NCBI RefSeq assembly: GCF_000308555.1
Contig: NZ_BAFY01000328.1
Span: forward strand, 16,987 to 80,986
Direction of reading: 5' to 3'
Length of the DNA: 64,000 bases
Source of the DNA: Nocardia cyriacigeorgica NBRC 100375
GTDB lineage: Bacteria; Actinomycetota; Actinomycetes; Mycobacteriales; Mycobacteriaceae
In this document: positions 1 through 8,008 of the stretch, piece by piece
How the letters are laid out: each line of letters starts with the position of its first letter
Numbering within the stretch: position 1 is the stretch's first letter
Translations under genes and position numbers: made by a program
Notes under the pieces: model-generated
What the model was told of the DNA's origin: nothing
What the model saw: only the letters and a program-made list of their open reading frames with translations
The model's database searches: none

Positions 1-1131
1 GAACAACTGACCCACGAAAACGACCGCCTCCGAGCCGACCGCGGCTGGGTCGAGATCGACCTCGACGCCGCGCTGACCGCCGAACAACGAGCCGCGTTCG
101 AACGCTGGCGAAGCAGCACCCGAAGCGAATGGAGCACAGCCGATCTCGCTGCGGTCGGCGTTGCCGGACTGATCGGAATGACCGCCACGTGGTTCGACAC
201 CCGAGTCGACGCCGGCGTTCTCGGGCAACTCCAGAAGCTCGGTCGAACGAAACTGCTCCGGACATGGGACAAGGCCGGCAAACGGCTACCCATCGATTAC
301 ATGGGTCCGGGCTTCGGCGGCAAGGCTCATCGAGTTCGCTCCGCCGGCCACGACCTGTTCCGGATCTTCGAATCCACCCGGCAGATCATGGACGCCGAAT
401 TCCGCGGCACCCGCTGGGCCGACGGCAAAAAGTCGACCGTCCGAGTCTCCGGTCGCTTCCGAGGTGACCTCGACAACGTCGCCGACGCCCTGATCGTCCT
501 GCTCAAACACCTGGCTGCCGACATGGTCACCCCCATGGGCCTCCCCATGCCCGGCTCATCCCTGCTCTACGAGCTGAACGACCGCGAGCTGAGAAAGCTC
601 ATCCACCAGGCATACCAGGGCACCTCCACCGGGAACGGCCTCAACCTGCGCTCCGGAATCCTGTCCGCCGGATTACCCGCGATCTGCACCGAGGTGATCA
701 TCCGGCTGCACACACACGCGGCCGCCTACGAGCTCACCGGCTCGACAGCTCTGGACCCAGCCCAGAAGTCCCTCCGAGCCGAGCTCCTGCTCGCCGCTCA
801 CTCGATGGTGGGCGCCGCGTCGATAGGCAAGTCCGTCGCCCGAGCTCTCAGCTTGGACGGCGACAAGAAGTATGCGGCGGTGCGTCATGTGAACGTGCCG
901 GTCCTGCTGAGGACGGCTGGACTGGCGGCGGTCGTGGTGCGCGACGCCAGGTCAAGGGGCGCAAGCGGCGCGGCTTCGTGGAATGAGTTGATGTCGAGGA
1001 CGACGGCGCAGTCGTCGCTCGTGACAGCGGTGGAGTTGGCGCGGGTGATGGAGGACGGGGAGGGTTCGAATTCGCAGCCGCTCGATATAAAGCCCTGGTT
1101 GGCCCGCTTGGGCGACGTTAGCGACGGGTAA
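1..1131 (+). CDS. Unknown membrane-associated protein, 5'-truncated by the window edge
   Basis: The frame is already open at base 1 and runs to a stop at 1129-1131, so at least 376 residues are visible and the true start lies upstream. The visible N-terminus (EQLTHENDRLRADRG) looks like the end of a coiled coil. A short hydrophobic stretch around residues 50-62 (AAVGVAGLIGMTATWF) could be one membrane segment. The remainder is basic and alternates strand-like and helical stretches with no catalytic motif I recognise. A later GTG/ATG start near 178 is possible but would cut the hydrophobic segment, and codon usage upstream of it still looks coding. Function is unknown. Confidence 0.6.
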   Translation, partial: EQLTHENDRLRADRGWVEIDLDAALTAEQRAAFERWRSSTRSEWSTADLAAVGVAGLIGMTATWFDTRVDAGVLGQLQKLGRTKLLRTWDKAGKRLPIDYMGPGFGGKAHRVRSAGHDLFRIFESTRQIMDAEFRGTRWADGKKSTVRVSGRFRGDLDNVADALIVLLKHLAADMVTPMGLPMPGSSLLYELNDRELRKLIHQAYQGTSTGNGLNLRSGILSAGLPAICTEVIIRLHTHAAAYELTGSTALDPAQKSLRAELLLAAHSMVGAASIGKSVARALSLDGDKKYAAVRHVNVPVLLRTAGLAAVVVRDARSRGASGAASWNELMSRTTAQSSLVTAVELARVMEDGEGSNSQPLDIKPWLARLGDVSDG

Positions 1132-1153
1132 GTGTACCCAGGCACAGGCCCTA

Positions 1154-1178
1154 CGTGGGCGGCCCGCGACTGCCCACG
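1154..1178. terminator. Inverted repeat downstream of the first gene
   Basis: CGTGGGC at 1154-1160 is complemented by GCCCACG at 1172-1178, with an 11-nt loop and no T-tract. It lies 22 nt after the stop at 1131 and before the methyltransferase. A weak GC-rich terminator is the simplest reading. Confidence 0.35.
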
Positions 1179-1246
1179 CATGGGTTTCGAGCGCCGATAG
1201 ATACCGTAACCAGCAGAGATGGCACGCTTTTCGGCTAGTCGGCAGG

Positions 1247-1999
1247 ATGGAGCGCATGCCCGCAGCTTCCGAGAGTTCGGTCAAGGCCCCCGAAGTGCCC
1301 GTGGAAAATGACTACGACAGCTTCGCCGAGGGCTACACAGCCGAAACCGAAAACAACCTCATCAACGGCTATTACGCGAGACCTGCGATCATCACGCTCG
1401 CCGGAGATGTGGCCGGTAGACAGATCCTCGACGCAGGTTGCGGCTCCGGCCCGATATTCGCAGCGCTGCGTGACCGAGGCGCCATCGTGACCGGCTTCGA
1501 CTCCAGCGCCAAAATGGTGGAGTTGGCCCGGCGGCGCCTCGGTGCGGACGCCGCACTACACGTCGCCGATATCACCGGCCCGCTTCCGTTTCCCGACGGC
1601 GCCTTCGACGACGTCATCGCGTCACTGGTGCTGCACTACCTGGAGGATTGGGCCGCGCCGCTGGCCGAATTGCGGCGCGTACTCAAGCCCGGCGGTCGAC
1701 TGATCGTGGCCGTCAACCATCCCTTCGTCTTCAAGCTGGGCTATCCCGACGCCGACTACTTCGCCACCGTCAAGCACTCCGAGGAGTACACCTTCGACGG
1801 TCAGAAAGCCGTGCTCACCTACTGGCATCGGCCACTGCACGCGATGACGGACGCATTCACCGCAGCCGGCTTCCGCACAACAGTGGTCAGCGAACCACCA
1901 CCGGCGCCGGAGGCTCGGGACGTCTTCCCCGACACTGTGCCGAAGTCCTCATCCGGTAGGTTCCTGAGCTTCCTGTTTTTCGTTCTGGAAGCCACCTAG
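1247..1999 (+). CDS. Class I SAM-dependent methyltransferase
   Basis: A 250-residue UbiE/Methyltransf_11-type enzyme that would transfer a methyl group from S-adenosylmethionine to an unidentified small molecule in the cytoplasm. The SAM-binding motif I (ILDAGCGSG) is near residue 64. An acidic residue closes strand 2 (TGFDSS), and the post-motif stretch PFPDGAFDDVIASLVLHYL is typical of the family, as is the later ELRRVLKPGGRLIVAV. Length fits a single-domain enzyme. ATG codons at 1247 and 1256 are both possible; a GGCAGG at 1241 is spaced better for 1256. The stop overlaps the stop of a small minus-strand gene in a shared CTAG. The substrate cannot be inferred from the neighbours. Confidence 0.85.
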   Translation: MERMPAASESSVKAPEVPVENDYDSFAEGYTAETENNLINGYYARPAIITLAGDVAGRQILDAGCGSGPIFAALRDRGAIVTGFDSSAKMVELARRRLGADAALHVADITGPLPFPDGAFDDVIASLVLHYLEDWAAPLAELRRVLKPGGRLIVAVNHPFVFKLGYPDADYFATVKHSEEYTFDGQKAVLTYWHRPLHAMTDAFTAAGFRTTVVSEPPPAPEARDVFPDTVPKSSSGRFLSFLFFVLEAT

Positions 2000-2175
2000 C
2001 GAGCCCTGCGTCGTACCCGGTGCGCGCCCTTCGGAAAATCTCGCGAATCAGCCCGAACGGTGGCGAACCGGCTTGTATCCTCGGCGATCGCGTCCTCACA
2101 CAGGAACGGTCTGCGATCGGCGAACCACGCGATGGCCTCCTGCTGGCGGACGAGCATTTGCTCTGCGGTGCACAC
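1996..2175 (-). CDS. Small protein of unknown function (59 aa)
   Basis: A GTG start at 2175 follows a good AAGGAG ribosome site. The frame has GC-rich third positions and encodes a charged, Arg-rich protein (AEQMLVRQQEAIAWFADRR near the N-terminus). Its TAG stop shares the CTAG at 1996-1999 with the TAG of the convergent methyltransferase. It recognises no family known to me. The ribosome site and codon usage support it, but a small non-coding frame cannot be excluded. Confidence 0.4.
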   Translation of the reverse strand: MCTAEQMLVRQQEAIAWFADRRPFLCEDAIAEDTSRFATVRADSRDFPKGAHRVRRRAR

Positions 2176-2248
2176 AGACTCACTCTCCTTATTGAAAAGT
2201 TTTCCACGCCATCGAGCTGCCCCGACGCCACTGATGAAGGAAGCGGAT

Positions 2249-2548
2249 ATGCCACGAACAACCCAGTTGCGCACATACACGATCCGCGAAGGTCTCCTGG
2301 ACGATTGGGCGGTCAAGTGGCGAGACCTGGTGGTTCCGTTGCGCCTGGAACTCGGCTTCGAGATCGGTGGTGCCTGGGTCGATCACGAACGTAGCCAGTT
2401 CATCTGGCTGATCACCTATGAGGGTGATGACACGTTCGAGGAAGCCAATAAGCGGTACTGGGCATCGCCGAGACGAGAAGCGCTCGGACTTGATCCCGCG
2501 GACTACCTGATTGCGCGGGATGTCCGGGCGGTAGAAGCTGTTCAGTGA
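2249..2548 (+). CDS. NIPSNAP family protein
   Basis: A 99-residue protein matching the NIPSNAP ferredoxin-like fold: it opens with TTQLRTYTIREG, continues through a W-containing helix (WAVKWRDLVVPLR), and has a central strand pair around GAWVDHERSQFIWLITYEG followed by a W..S...R helix. In bacteria such proteins are stand-alone cytoplasmic proteins of uncertain role, probably small dimeric alpha/beta-barrel proteins. The ATG at 2249 is chosen because GAAGGA lies about 6 nt upstream; an in-frame ATG at 2234 has no ribosome site. It stands alone between a minus-strand small gene and a minus-strand operon. Confidence 0.75.
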   Translation: MPRTTQLRTYTIREGLLDDWAVKWRDLVVPLRLELGFEIGGAWVDHERSQFIWLITYEGDDTFEEANKRYWASPRREALGLDPADYLIARDVRAVEAVQ

Positions 2549-2637
2549 GCAGGACCAGTCCCGAGGATCGCTGACGCCGATGCTCAGCGTTTGCCCTCAG
2601 GCGTTCTGATCGTCAATGTCGTCTACGCATCGGACGC

Positions 2638-2832
2638 CTATTCGCTCAGGTAGCGCTCGACCTCGCCGAGAGAAGCCGATTCGAACAGCCGCTCAGCGTC
2701 GTCGAGGTCCACGAGAGTCCAGCGGTTGGGTTGTTTCGGCTCGGCAATCAGCTGGTACCCGGCGCGGCGGGCACGTGCCATCAGGAAGCACAGGCGGGCG
2801 GTGTCCGGGGCGACCCGGTGATCGTCGGTCAC
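2638..2832 (-). CDS. Small protein of unknown function (64 aa), last gene of a four-gene operon
   Basis: The GTG start at 2832 overlaps the TGA of the preceding gene in a GTGA, which implies translational coupling. The protein contains MARARRAGYQLIAEPKQPNR followed by an acidic tail (DLDDAERLFESASLGEVERY). It looks like a compact helix-strand-helix protein. The composition is typical of small conserved actinobacterial proteins, but I cannot name a family. It is the distal member of the operon reading from 3707 to 2638. Confidence 0.6.
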   Translation of the reverse strand: MTDDHRVAPDTARLCFLMARARRAGYQLIAEPKQPNRWTLVDLDDAERLFESASLGEVERYLSE

Positions 2833-2984
2833 TGCGGCCTCCCGTTTGTGGTCTGCCACTTCCGCAAGGCCTCGGCAATGCGCGTCAATTCGGTGAGGTT
2901 CGGTGGTGGTTGGCAACCCAGACGGACTCTCGGTGCGGGTATCCGGGTTCGGCCGGGCTCACGTCGCGGCAGTTCGTCGAGCAT
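2829..2984 (-). CDS. Very small protein of unknown function (51 aa)
   Basis: ATG at 2984 with a strong GGAGG ribosome site 6 nt upstream. The frame runs 51 codons to a TGA at 2829-2831 that overlaps the next GTG start. The N-terminal half is Arg/Pro-rich (LPRREPGRTRIPAPRVRLG) and the C-terminal half is a probable helix (LTELTRIAEALRKW). It is easily overlooked because of its size. The ribosome site and the overlap on its 3' side support it. Confidence 0.55.
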   Translation of the reverse strand: MLDELPRREPGRTRIPAPRVRLGCQPPPNLTELTRIAEALRKWQTTNGRPQ

Positions 2985-3003
2985 GTGTACCTCCGGGTAC
3001 TGG

Positions 3004-3204
3004 TTAGAAACCCATATGCGGGCGGTCGGCCGGCACCATGCGGTGCGCGGCTACCAGGCGGGCTTTGGCTTGTTGCTTGATCGGGCAGACCGCGATCGGG
3101 CATTCGATGTGCTGCTGCATGACCGCGTGGGCGAGTTCGATGGTCATCGTCGGCACGCGGCGGTGTTCGGTGATGGAGAGCCCGAACGTGCCCGGTGACG
3201 TCAT
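3004..3204 (-). CDS. Small Cys/His-containing protein of unknown function (66 aa)
   Basis: The ATG at 3204 overlaps the TGA of the upstream gene (ATGA), so it is probably coupled to it. The sequence MTIELAHAVMQQHIECPIA is followed by VCPIKQQAKARLVAAHRMVP, giving two Cys and several His spaced as in a small metal-binding or helical protein. No family is recognised. Second gene of the minus-strand operon. Confidence 0.6.
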   Translation of the reverse strand: MTSPGTFGLSITEHRRVPTMTIELAHAVMQQHIECPIAVCPIKQQAKARLVAAHRMVPADRPHMGF

Positions 3205-3707
3205 CGGACGGGCACGTAGGTCGGGATGCTGCGCCAGCCGGTGCGGGCGGTACAGGCGCGGATCGAGTCGATGACTGCCAGCCCGGATGGGCGGATGGTG
3301 CAGGGCGGGAGGTGGATCCAGCGGCGGAAGAGCTCGCCGCGGTCGCTGGGGGAGGGGAGCGCGATGGTGGCACCGGTTCGGACGATGGATACGTTGAGGC
3401 GGAACATCTCGGCGAACAGGGCAGTCTCGTCGGGAATGTCGGGCTCGACGAGGAAACTCCAACGGCCCGACCGGACATGAGAGATGATCGGCCCGCCGCC
3501 GATGCCGGCGTCGTGGTTGCGGCAGCGGTCCAGGTCGGATTTGACGGCGAGCCCGAGGGCCGCTGGCATCATCAGCGCCCAAACCTGCTCTGCTCGTAGA
3601 ACAATGCGGCCGAGTTCGGGTGGGTGAATCCATGCCGGCAGGCCGCAGACGTCGCGGTAGTACTGGCAGCGAGTGCGTGGCGTGTCGCCGAATGGAACAT
3701 GCTCCAT
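3201..3707 (-). CDS. Actinobacterial protein of unknown function (168 aa), first gene of the operon
   Basis: ATG at 3707 with GAAGG about 12 nt upstream. An ORF extension to 3839 exists but lacks a ribosome site. Notable stretches are RCQYYRDVCGLPAWIHPPEL, a hydrophobic helix (AEQVWALMMPAALGLAVK), and GGPIISHVRSGRWSFLVEPD, followed by ETALFAEMFRLNVSIVRTGA. The pattern 'pIishprsGrWsflv' is reminiscent of the N-terminal prim-pol domains of actinobacterial bifunctional primase/polymerase proteins, but the catalytic residues are not evident, so I leave the function open. It is divergent from the DUF5753 regulator across a 257-nt intergenic region, which suggests shared control. Confidence 0.65.
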   Translation of the reverse strand: MEHVPFGDTPRTRCQYYRDVCGLPAWIHPPELGRIVLRAEQVWALMMPAALGLAVKSDLDRCRNHDAGIGGGPIISHVRSGRWSFLVEPDIPDETALFAEMFRLNVSIVRTGATIALPSPSDRGELFRRWIHLPPCTIRPSGLAVIDSIRACTARTGWRSIPTYVPVR

Positions 3708-3964
3708 GGCAAGGACCTTCGGAGTTCGAGGGGTTGATGGGAGCGCCCGGCCCGGTGCGATGACGGACACACCAGAGCGGGAGTTACGGAACGGTTTCGG
3801 GGCGTCTCCCTGCCGGGCGCAGATCCAGTTGACCACCATCGAGAGCCGTCGGGAACATTCCTGAGGGATTTTTCGCGATCCGGCGGCGAAAGTTCCCGAG
3901 CACCGTCACAATTGGTTCCAGTACGAACCCGAATCGTCCGCGCAACCCCTTACGGAGCACCACG

Positions 3965-4858
3965 ATGACCGCGAGTTCGACCACGACCAACTCCACGCTT
4001 CCCCGTCGCATTCTCGCGGGACTACTCCGTGAGAAGCGGATAGCCGCCGGGATCTCCGTGGAGGCCGCCCGGCAAGCGATCGGCGTCTCGAAGCAGACGT
4101 TCTGGAGGATGGAGACCGGGCAGCCGACGAAGATCAATCCGCTGTTCATCAGCCATCTGGCGCAGATGTACCGGGTGGACGCCAGGGATACCGAGGTACT
4201 GCTGGGCCTGACTGAGGAGACGCACGCGAAGGGCTGGTGGCACGCCTTCGGGGAGGCGATCCCGAAACACTTCGACCTGTATGTCGGCCTCGAAGACGCC
4301 GCCAAGAGCTTCAGCTCGTACCACACGATGCTGCTGCCGGGCCTGCTGCAGACCATGGACTACCGACGTGAGGTGATCTGGGCAGAGTTCCCCGGCATGA
4401 CAACCGAGGAGGTGGATCTTCGACTGGAGCTGCACAAGAGGCGGCTCGAGCGGCTGCACAGCCGAGAGAACCCACTGGAGCTGAACGTGTTGCTGGACGA
4501 ATCGGTGCTTCGCCGCCGGATCGGGTCGCCGCAGATCATGGCGGACCAGCTGAACCATCTGCTGGCGACCGACCAATTGCCCCACGTATCGATCCGCGTC
4601 GTGCCGCTTGACGGCCGGCGGCACAAGGGCGTCGTCACCGGCCACTTCGTCATCCTGGAGTTCCCGAACCACCCGACGGCGAACCTCACCGACCCACCGG
4701 TCATCTACGTCCAGGGCTTTACCGGCGCGCTATACCTGGACAAGCGTGCAGAGTTCGAGCAGTACCGCGATGCGTATGCTGACATTCAGCGTGTCGCGTT
4801 GGATGAGGCCGAGAGCCGTCGGTGCATCCAGGCAATAGCAGAGGAGTGGGTTCGGTGA
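3965..4858 (+). CDS. Helix-turn-helix regulator with DUF5753 domain (WhiJ-like)
   Basis: A 297-residue cytoplasmic DNA-binding protein. An XRE-type helix-turn-helix occupies about residues 14-70 (ILAGLLREKRIAAGISVEAA, then GVSKQTFWRMETG). A DUF5753 domain fills the rest, recognisable from LLPGLLQTMDYRREV and the C-terminal YVQGFTGALYLDK. Such proteins, for example WhiJ relatives of Streptomyces, pair with small DUF397 proteins and repress developmental or accessory genes, the partner modulating DNA binding. GGAG sits 8 nt before the ATG. The GTG of the DUF397 gene overlaps its stop. The divergent four-gene operon is a plausible target. Confidence 0.9.
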   Translation: MTASSTTTNSTLPRRILAGLLREKRIAAGISVEAARQAIGVSKQTFWRMETGQPTKINPLFISHLAQMYRVDARDTEVLLGLTEETHAKGWWHAFGEAIPKHFDLYVGLEDAAKSFSSYHTMLLPGLLQTMDYRREVIWAEFPGMTTEEVDLRLELHKRRLERLHSRENPLELNVLLDESVLRRRIGSPQIMADQLNHLLATDQLPHVSIRVVPLDGRRHKGVVTGHFVILEFPNHPTANLTDPPVIYVQGFTGALYLDKRAEFEQYRDAYADIQRVALDEAESRRCIQAIAEEWVR

Positions 4859-5058
4859 GCGTTGATCTATCGGGAGCGCGTTGGTTCAAGAGCAGCCACA
4901 GCTCGGGGAGCCAGGAGTGCGTCGAGGTCGCTCATGTGGACGCGGGTGTCGGGGTGCGTGACTCGAAGAACCCCACCGGCCCCGCCCTCGTCTTCACCCC
5001 GGTGGCCTGGGGTGGTTTCACCGCCGCTGTCCGGCGCGGCGAACTCGGGCCGGCCTGA
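4855..5058 (+). CDS. DUF397 protein, partner of the DUF5753 regulator
   Basis: A 67-residue protein with the DUF397 hallmarks: ARWFKSSHSSGSQECVEVA at the N-terminus, VGVRDSKNP in the middle, and a closing FTPVAWGGFTAAVRRGE. DUF397 proteins are small cytoplasmic partners of DUF5753/XRE regulators. The GTG start at 4855 overlaps the regulator's TGA by four bases, giving translational coupling. Confidence 0.9.
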   Translation: MSVDLSGARWFKSSHSSGSQECVEVAHVDAGVGVRDSKNPTGPALVFTPVAWGGFTAAVRRGELGPA

Positions 5059-5060
5059 CT

Positions 5061-5081
5061 CCTGGTCGGGGGCCGGCCAGG
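5061..5081. terminator. Hairpin terminator after the DUF5753-DUF397 operon
   Basis: CCTGGTCGG (5061-5069), loop GGG, CCGGCCAGG (5073-5081): a 9-bp stem with one G.T wobble, starting 3 nt after the DUF397 stop. There is no T-tract, as is common in GC-rich actinobacteria. Confidence 0.55.
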
Positions 5082-5119
5082 CTCGGGATCGCATTCGAAG
5101 AAGAGCGGCGCGGTCACAA

Positions 5120-5614
5120 GTGAGGGCGACGACAATCTTGGTCCGCGGTGCCGTTGCGGCATGCGTCCTGTTCGCACCGATCGCCTGCACAATGCCGGGA
5201 ACGGATCCACAGTCGGAGGGAACCGCGACAAACCGATACGGCGACACTCGGACCGACACTGCTCCGTTGGTGAAGTACTTCCCCGCCATCGGCAATCCCG
5301 AGTCGGCACAGTGGGTCACGTGGAGTAACGCGCCGGAGCGCGCACCCGGCCCCACGATCTATTGGATCGAAGCGGTCATCAGGCTGACCCCGGCCGATGC
5401 GGACCGGCTTCGGTACACCTACGATCCGCCGCCGGCCCCGACGAGCCCCAGGCTCACATCGCAGATTCAGCAGGCAGTCCCACCGGGCCGCTACCTGTCC
5501 GGCCTCGAGCTCGACCGGGCGCTGCGGAGTGGACCGGAGTGGCGCGGGAACGCCACCGGATACCTGCAGGAGGGCGCACCGATCCTGGTGCTGATGGGAT
5601 CGGCTGGAGGTTGA
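5120..5614 (+). CDS. Putative exported lipoprotein of unknown function
   Basis: 164 residues from a GTG at 5120. The N-terminus is basic then hydrophobic (TTILVRGAVAACVLFAPIAC), ending in an imperfect lipobox whose Cys would be the lipidated residue; Pro at -3 is atypical. The mature part begins with a Ser/Thr/Asn-rich linker and contains WVTWSNAPERAPGPTIYWIE and SGLELDRALRSGPEWRGN. No catalytic motif is visible. It lies 60 nt after the DUF397 gene, behind a hairpin, and converges on the UvrD-like gene. Function unknown. Confidence 0.6.
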   Translation: MRATTILVRGAVAACVLFAPIACTMPGTDPQSEGTATNRYGDTRTDTAPLVKYFPAIGNPESAQWVTWSNAPERAPGPTIYWIEAVIRLTPADADRLRYTYDPPPAPTSPRLTSQIQQAVPPGRYLSGLELDRALRSGPEWRGNATGYLQEGAPILVLMGSAGG

Positions 5615-5640
5615 TTTCCGGCAGCCGGAGACAACACAGC

Positions 5641-7872
5641 TCACGGTGTGTCGGTCCGCTGGATCACCACCAGCTCGTCGCGGGCGCGGCTCGCGGAGAC
5701 GTAGAGGAGCGACCTTTCGCGCAACAGCGCATTCGGGTTCTCGCTCTGCTCGATGGTGGCTTTCCCGATGGTTGCGGTGAACTGTGGCCCAACTCCGGTG
5801 AGGATGACTCGCGAGAACTCCATTCCCTTCGCGCGGTGCATGGTGAGCACCGGGACATATCCGGCACCGATGGAGTGTTCTTCGTATTCGGCAGCATCGA
5901 TGCCGTGTCGGCACAGATACCGTGTCACGAACTTGCGGCGCTGACGACTACGAGTCAGTACCGCCAGCGTATTCGGTGCATGACCTGCTGCCAGCCATTC
6001 CCGGAGCCGGGCCGCGATGGCCGCGAGCTCCTCGGAGGCAGGCAGCGTCAGGATGACCGGCGGCGGTCCGAGGCGCGCCGACCGGTATCCGGTGGTCGAG
6101 TCCAGCTCGCCTTCGAGGTCGAGATAAGGCCCGTCTGCCAGGAGGTTCACCGCGAAACGCAAGGTCTGCTCGGTGGTCCGGTAGTTCAAGGTCAACCTGC
6201 GCGATCGTCCTACGATGTTGATACCCAGATCGCTCAGGCACAGTGGCTCGGTGAAGATCCGTTGGTGTGGATCCTCCGCCACGAAGAGGTCGTCCGGGCC
6301 CTCGTCTGCCATAGCACGGAGGAATGCCCAATGTGTGGCGTCGAGATCTTGCCCTTCATCCACCAGAACGTGATCAGCGATCCTTTCCGCAGTTGTCTCC
6401 GCACGCAGTCGCAGGCACTCCGCTGCGACCGCTAGGACTTCTGGATAACTGGCGAAGCGCCGACGCCTGCAGATCTCGCGGAATTCCTCGACGGTCTGCC
6501 ATATCCGGACCCGTTGCGCACGAGTCAAACGAACCTTCCGGCCGCGACGCGGTATTCGCAGATAGTCGGCCTTTGTACGCACTCGCCGAGCGAGAAACAC
6601 ATTGATGTATTCGCTGTCGAGGAACTCGGCGGACCCGACTCGCTGATCTGGATCTTTGTCGAGCCCGGTGGCTTTCGAAGCCCTGGACCACGCATCGTGG
6701 ATCGTGCGGTCGCGAGCGCGGGTGCGCAATGCCGCCGAGGTACGCCTCCCGAGCACATCTGATACCAAGGTATCCAGGTCGTCAGCGTGGTTCACGATAT
6801 CGTGGGCGAGCTTGTCGATGCTGCGCACATAGATTCCGGCACCGCCGACAGAGCAGGCAAGCGCGACATCCGGATCGAGTGTTCGCAGGTTCTGATCGAG
6901 CACTTGCGCAAGCCCTGTGTTGAACGTTGTCAGAAGGATTCGCGCGTTCGGGTTGCGCTTCCAGAGCCGGTATGCGCGGTGAATCAGCACGACGGTCTTA
7001 CCCGTGCCCGCACCACCGTACAGTCTGAAAACGCCGTTGTAGTGCCGTTCGGCGTAGCGACGCTGCACAGGGTGCAGAAAGGTTCGCCACGCTGTGAAAT
7101 CGCCCTCTTCGATGACCCGGCGCAATTCCTGGGTGTCGTCGCCGATGTAGGCGAAGTGCATCTTCGAGGTCGGATGGTCGAGCGCGGCCACGATTCGGCG
7201 CTCTTCGTCCAGTGCGTGGTTTACGCCTGTGGTACCGAGGTGGTATCGTCGGCGGATTTCGTCGATCGATCCGCCTGCAGCCAGCTCCAGCAGAACCTCC
7301 CGCTGCCAGCTGCCCGCTTCGATTCCGGCGGAGTGTGCGATATCGGTGAGGGTGGCGTGGTCGGTGGCGGCGATCGCCCGCTCGGCGATCGCCCGATCGA
7401 GGCCGAGGTTGTCGACGAGATCGCCGGCGGTGTGTCCGTAGCCGGCGAGGATCGAGGGGAGTGGCTGTGCCCCGGGAGCCACGTCGCGGCCGGTGTACTC
7501 GAGGCGGGCGGCGGTGCTCGCGCGGGCGCCGCTGTCATCGATCACACACTCGAGCACACCGGACACGGAGTTGACGCGAAGCATCGAGTTCTGGGCGGCC
7601 GCTCGTGCATCCTCGTGCTTCCACGCGCCGGTGAAGATATAGGTGGTGTTGCCTTCGGCCGGGTCGATACGGAACACGATGGCGCTGTGGTGGCTGTCGA
7701 TCCGGCCGAGTCGGACTCGGTGGTCGCGGGCGTTGTCGACCTGCTCGAGGGCCTGGGAAGCAGCCGAGCCGTTAGCGGTGCGAATGTGGTCCAGAAAGTC
7801 GTAGATCTTGGATTTCGCGGCAGTGCTGAGCTGCCGGGCGCCCGTGATGCGGGCAAGGACTATGTCGGCCAT
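5641..7872 (-). CDS. UvrD/PcrA-like SF1 helicase with RelE-like N-terminal domain
   Basis: 743 residues. Residues about 1-110 resemble a RelE/ParE-type mRNA-interferase fold (SKIYDFLDHIR, VRLGRIDSHHSAIVF, GAWKHEDARAAA, then NSVSGVLE). The SF1A helicase core follows: Walker A GGAGTGKT near 286-293, motif II DEGQD near 505-509 (Gln where most UvrD proteins have Ala or Ser), LNYRTT near 562, MHRAKGMEF near 678, and SASRARDELVV near 726. A clear GGGAGG ribosome site precedes the ATG at 7872. It lies 136 nt downstream of an OLD-family ATPase in the same direction, the order of Gabija gajA-gajB. GajB proteins are usually about 500 aa and lack the RelE-like part. A paralogue lies at 25789-28035. Confidence 0.8.
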   Translation of the reverse strand: MADIVLARITGARQLSTAAKSKIYDFLDHIRTANGSAASQALEQVDNARDHRVRLGRIDSHHSAIVFRIDPAEGNTTYIFTGAWKHEDARAAAQNSMLRVNSVSGVLECVIDDSGARASTAARLEYTGRDVAPGAQPLPSILAGYGHTAGDLVDNLGLDRAIAERAIAATDHATLTDIAHSAGIEAGSWQREVLLELAAGGSIDEIRRRYHLGTTGVNHALDEERRIVAALDHPTSKMHFAYIGDDTQELRRVIEEGDFTAWRTFLHPVQRRYAERHYNGVFRLYGGAGTGKTVVLIHRAYRLWKRNPNARILLTTFNTGLAQVLDQNLRTLDPDVALACSVGGAGIYVRSIDKLAHDIVNHADDLDTLVSDVLGRRTSAALRTRARDRTIHDAWSRASKATGLDKDPDQRVGSAEFLDSEYINVFLARRVRTKADYLRIPRRGRKVRLTRAQRVRIWQTVEEFREICRRRRFASYPEVLAVAAECLRLRAETTAERIADHVLVDEGQDLDATHWAFLRAMADEGPDDLFVAEDPHQRIFTEPLCLSDLGINIVGRSRRLTLNYRTTEQTLRFAVNLLADGPYLDLEGELDSTTGYRSARLGPPPVILTLPASEELAAIAARLREWLAAGHAPNTLAVLTRSRQRRKFVTRYLCRHGIDAAEYEEHSIGAGYVPVLTMHRAKGMEFSRVILTGVGPQFTATIGKATIEQSENPNALLRERSLLYVSASRARDELVVIQRTDTP

Positions 7873-8008
7873 GTCACCACACCTCCCACCGTTACTGCCG
7901 CACCCGACACATTGTCAACTGCCGGGTTGCCGTCCGCGTATCGGGCAACCGGTCCACCGTCGGGCACTGATACGCGGTCTGCGATCGCCCTCGGTCCGCG
8001 ACCGCCGG

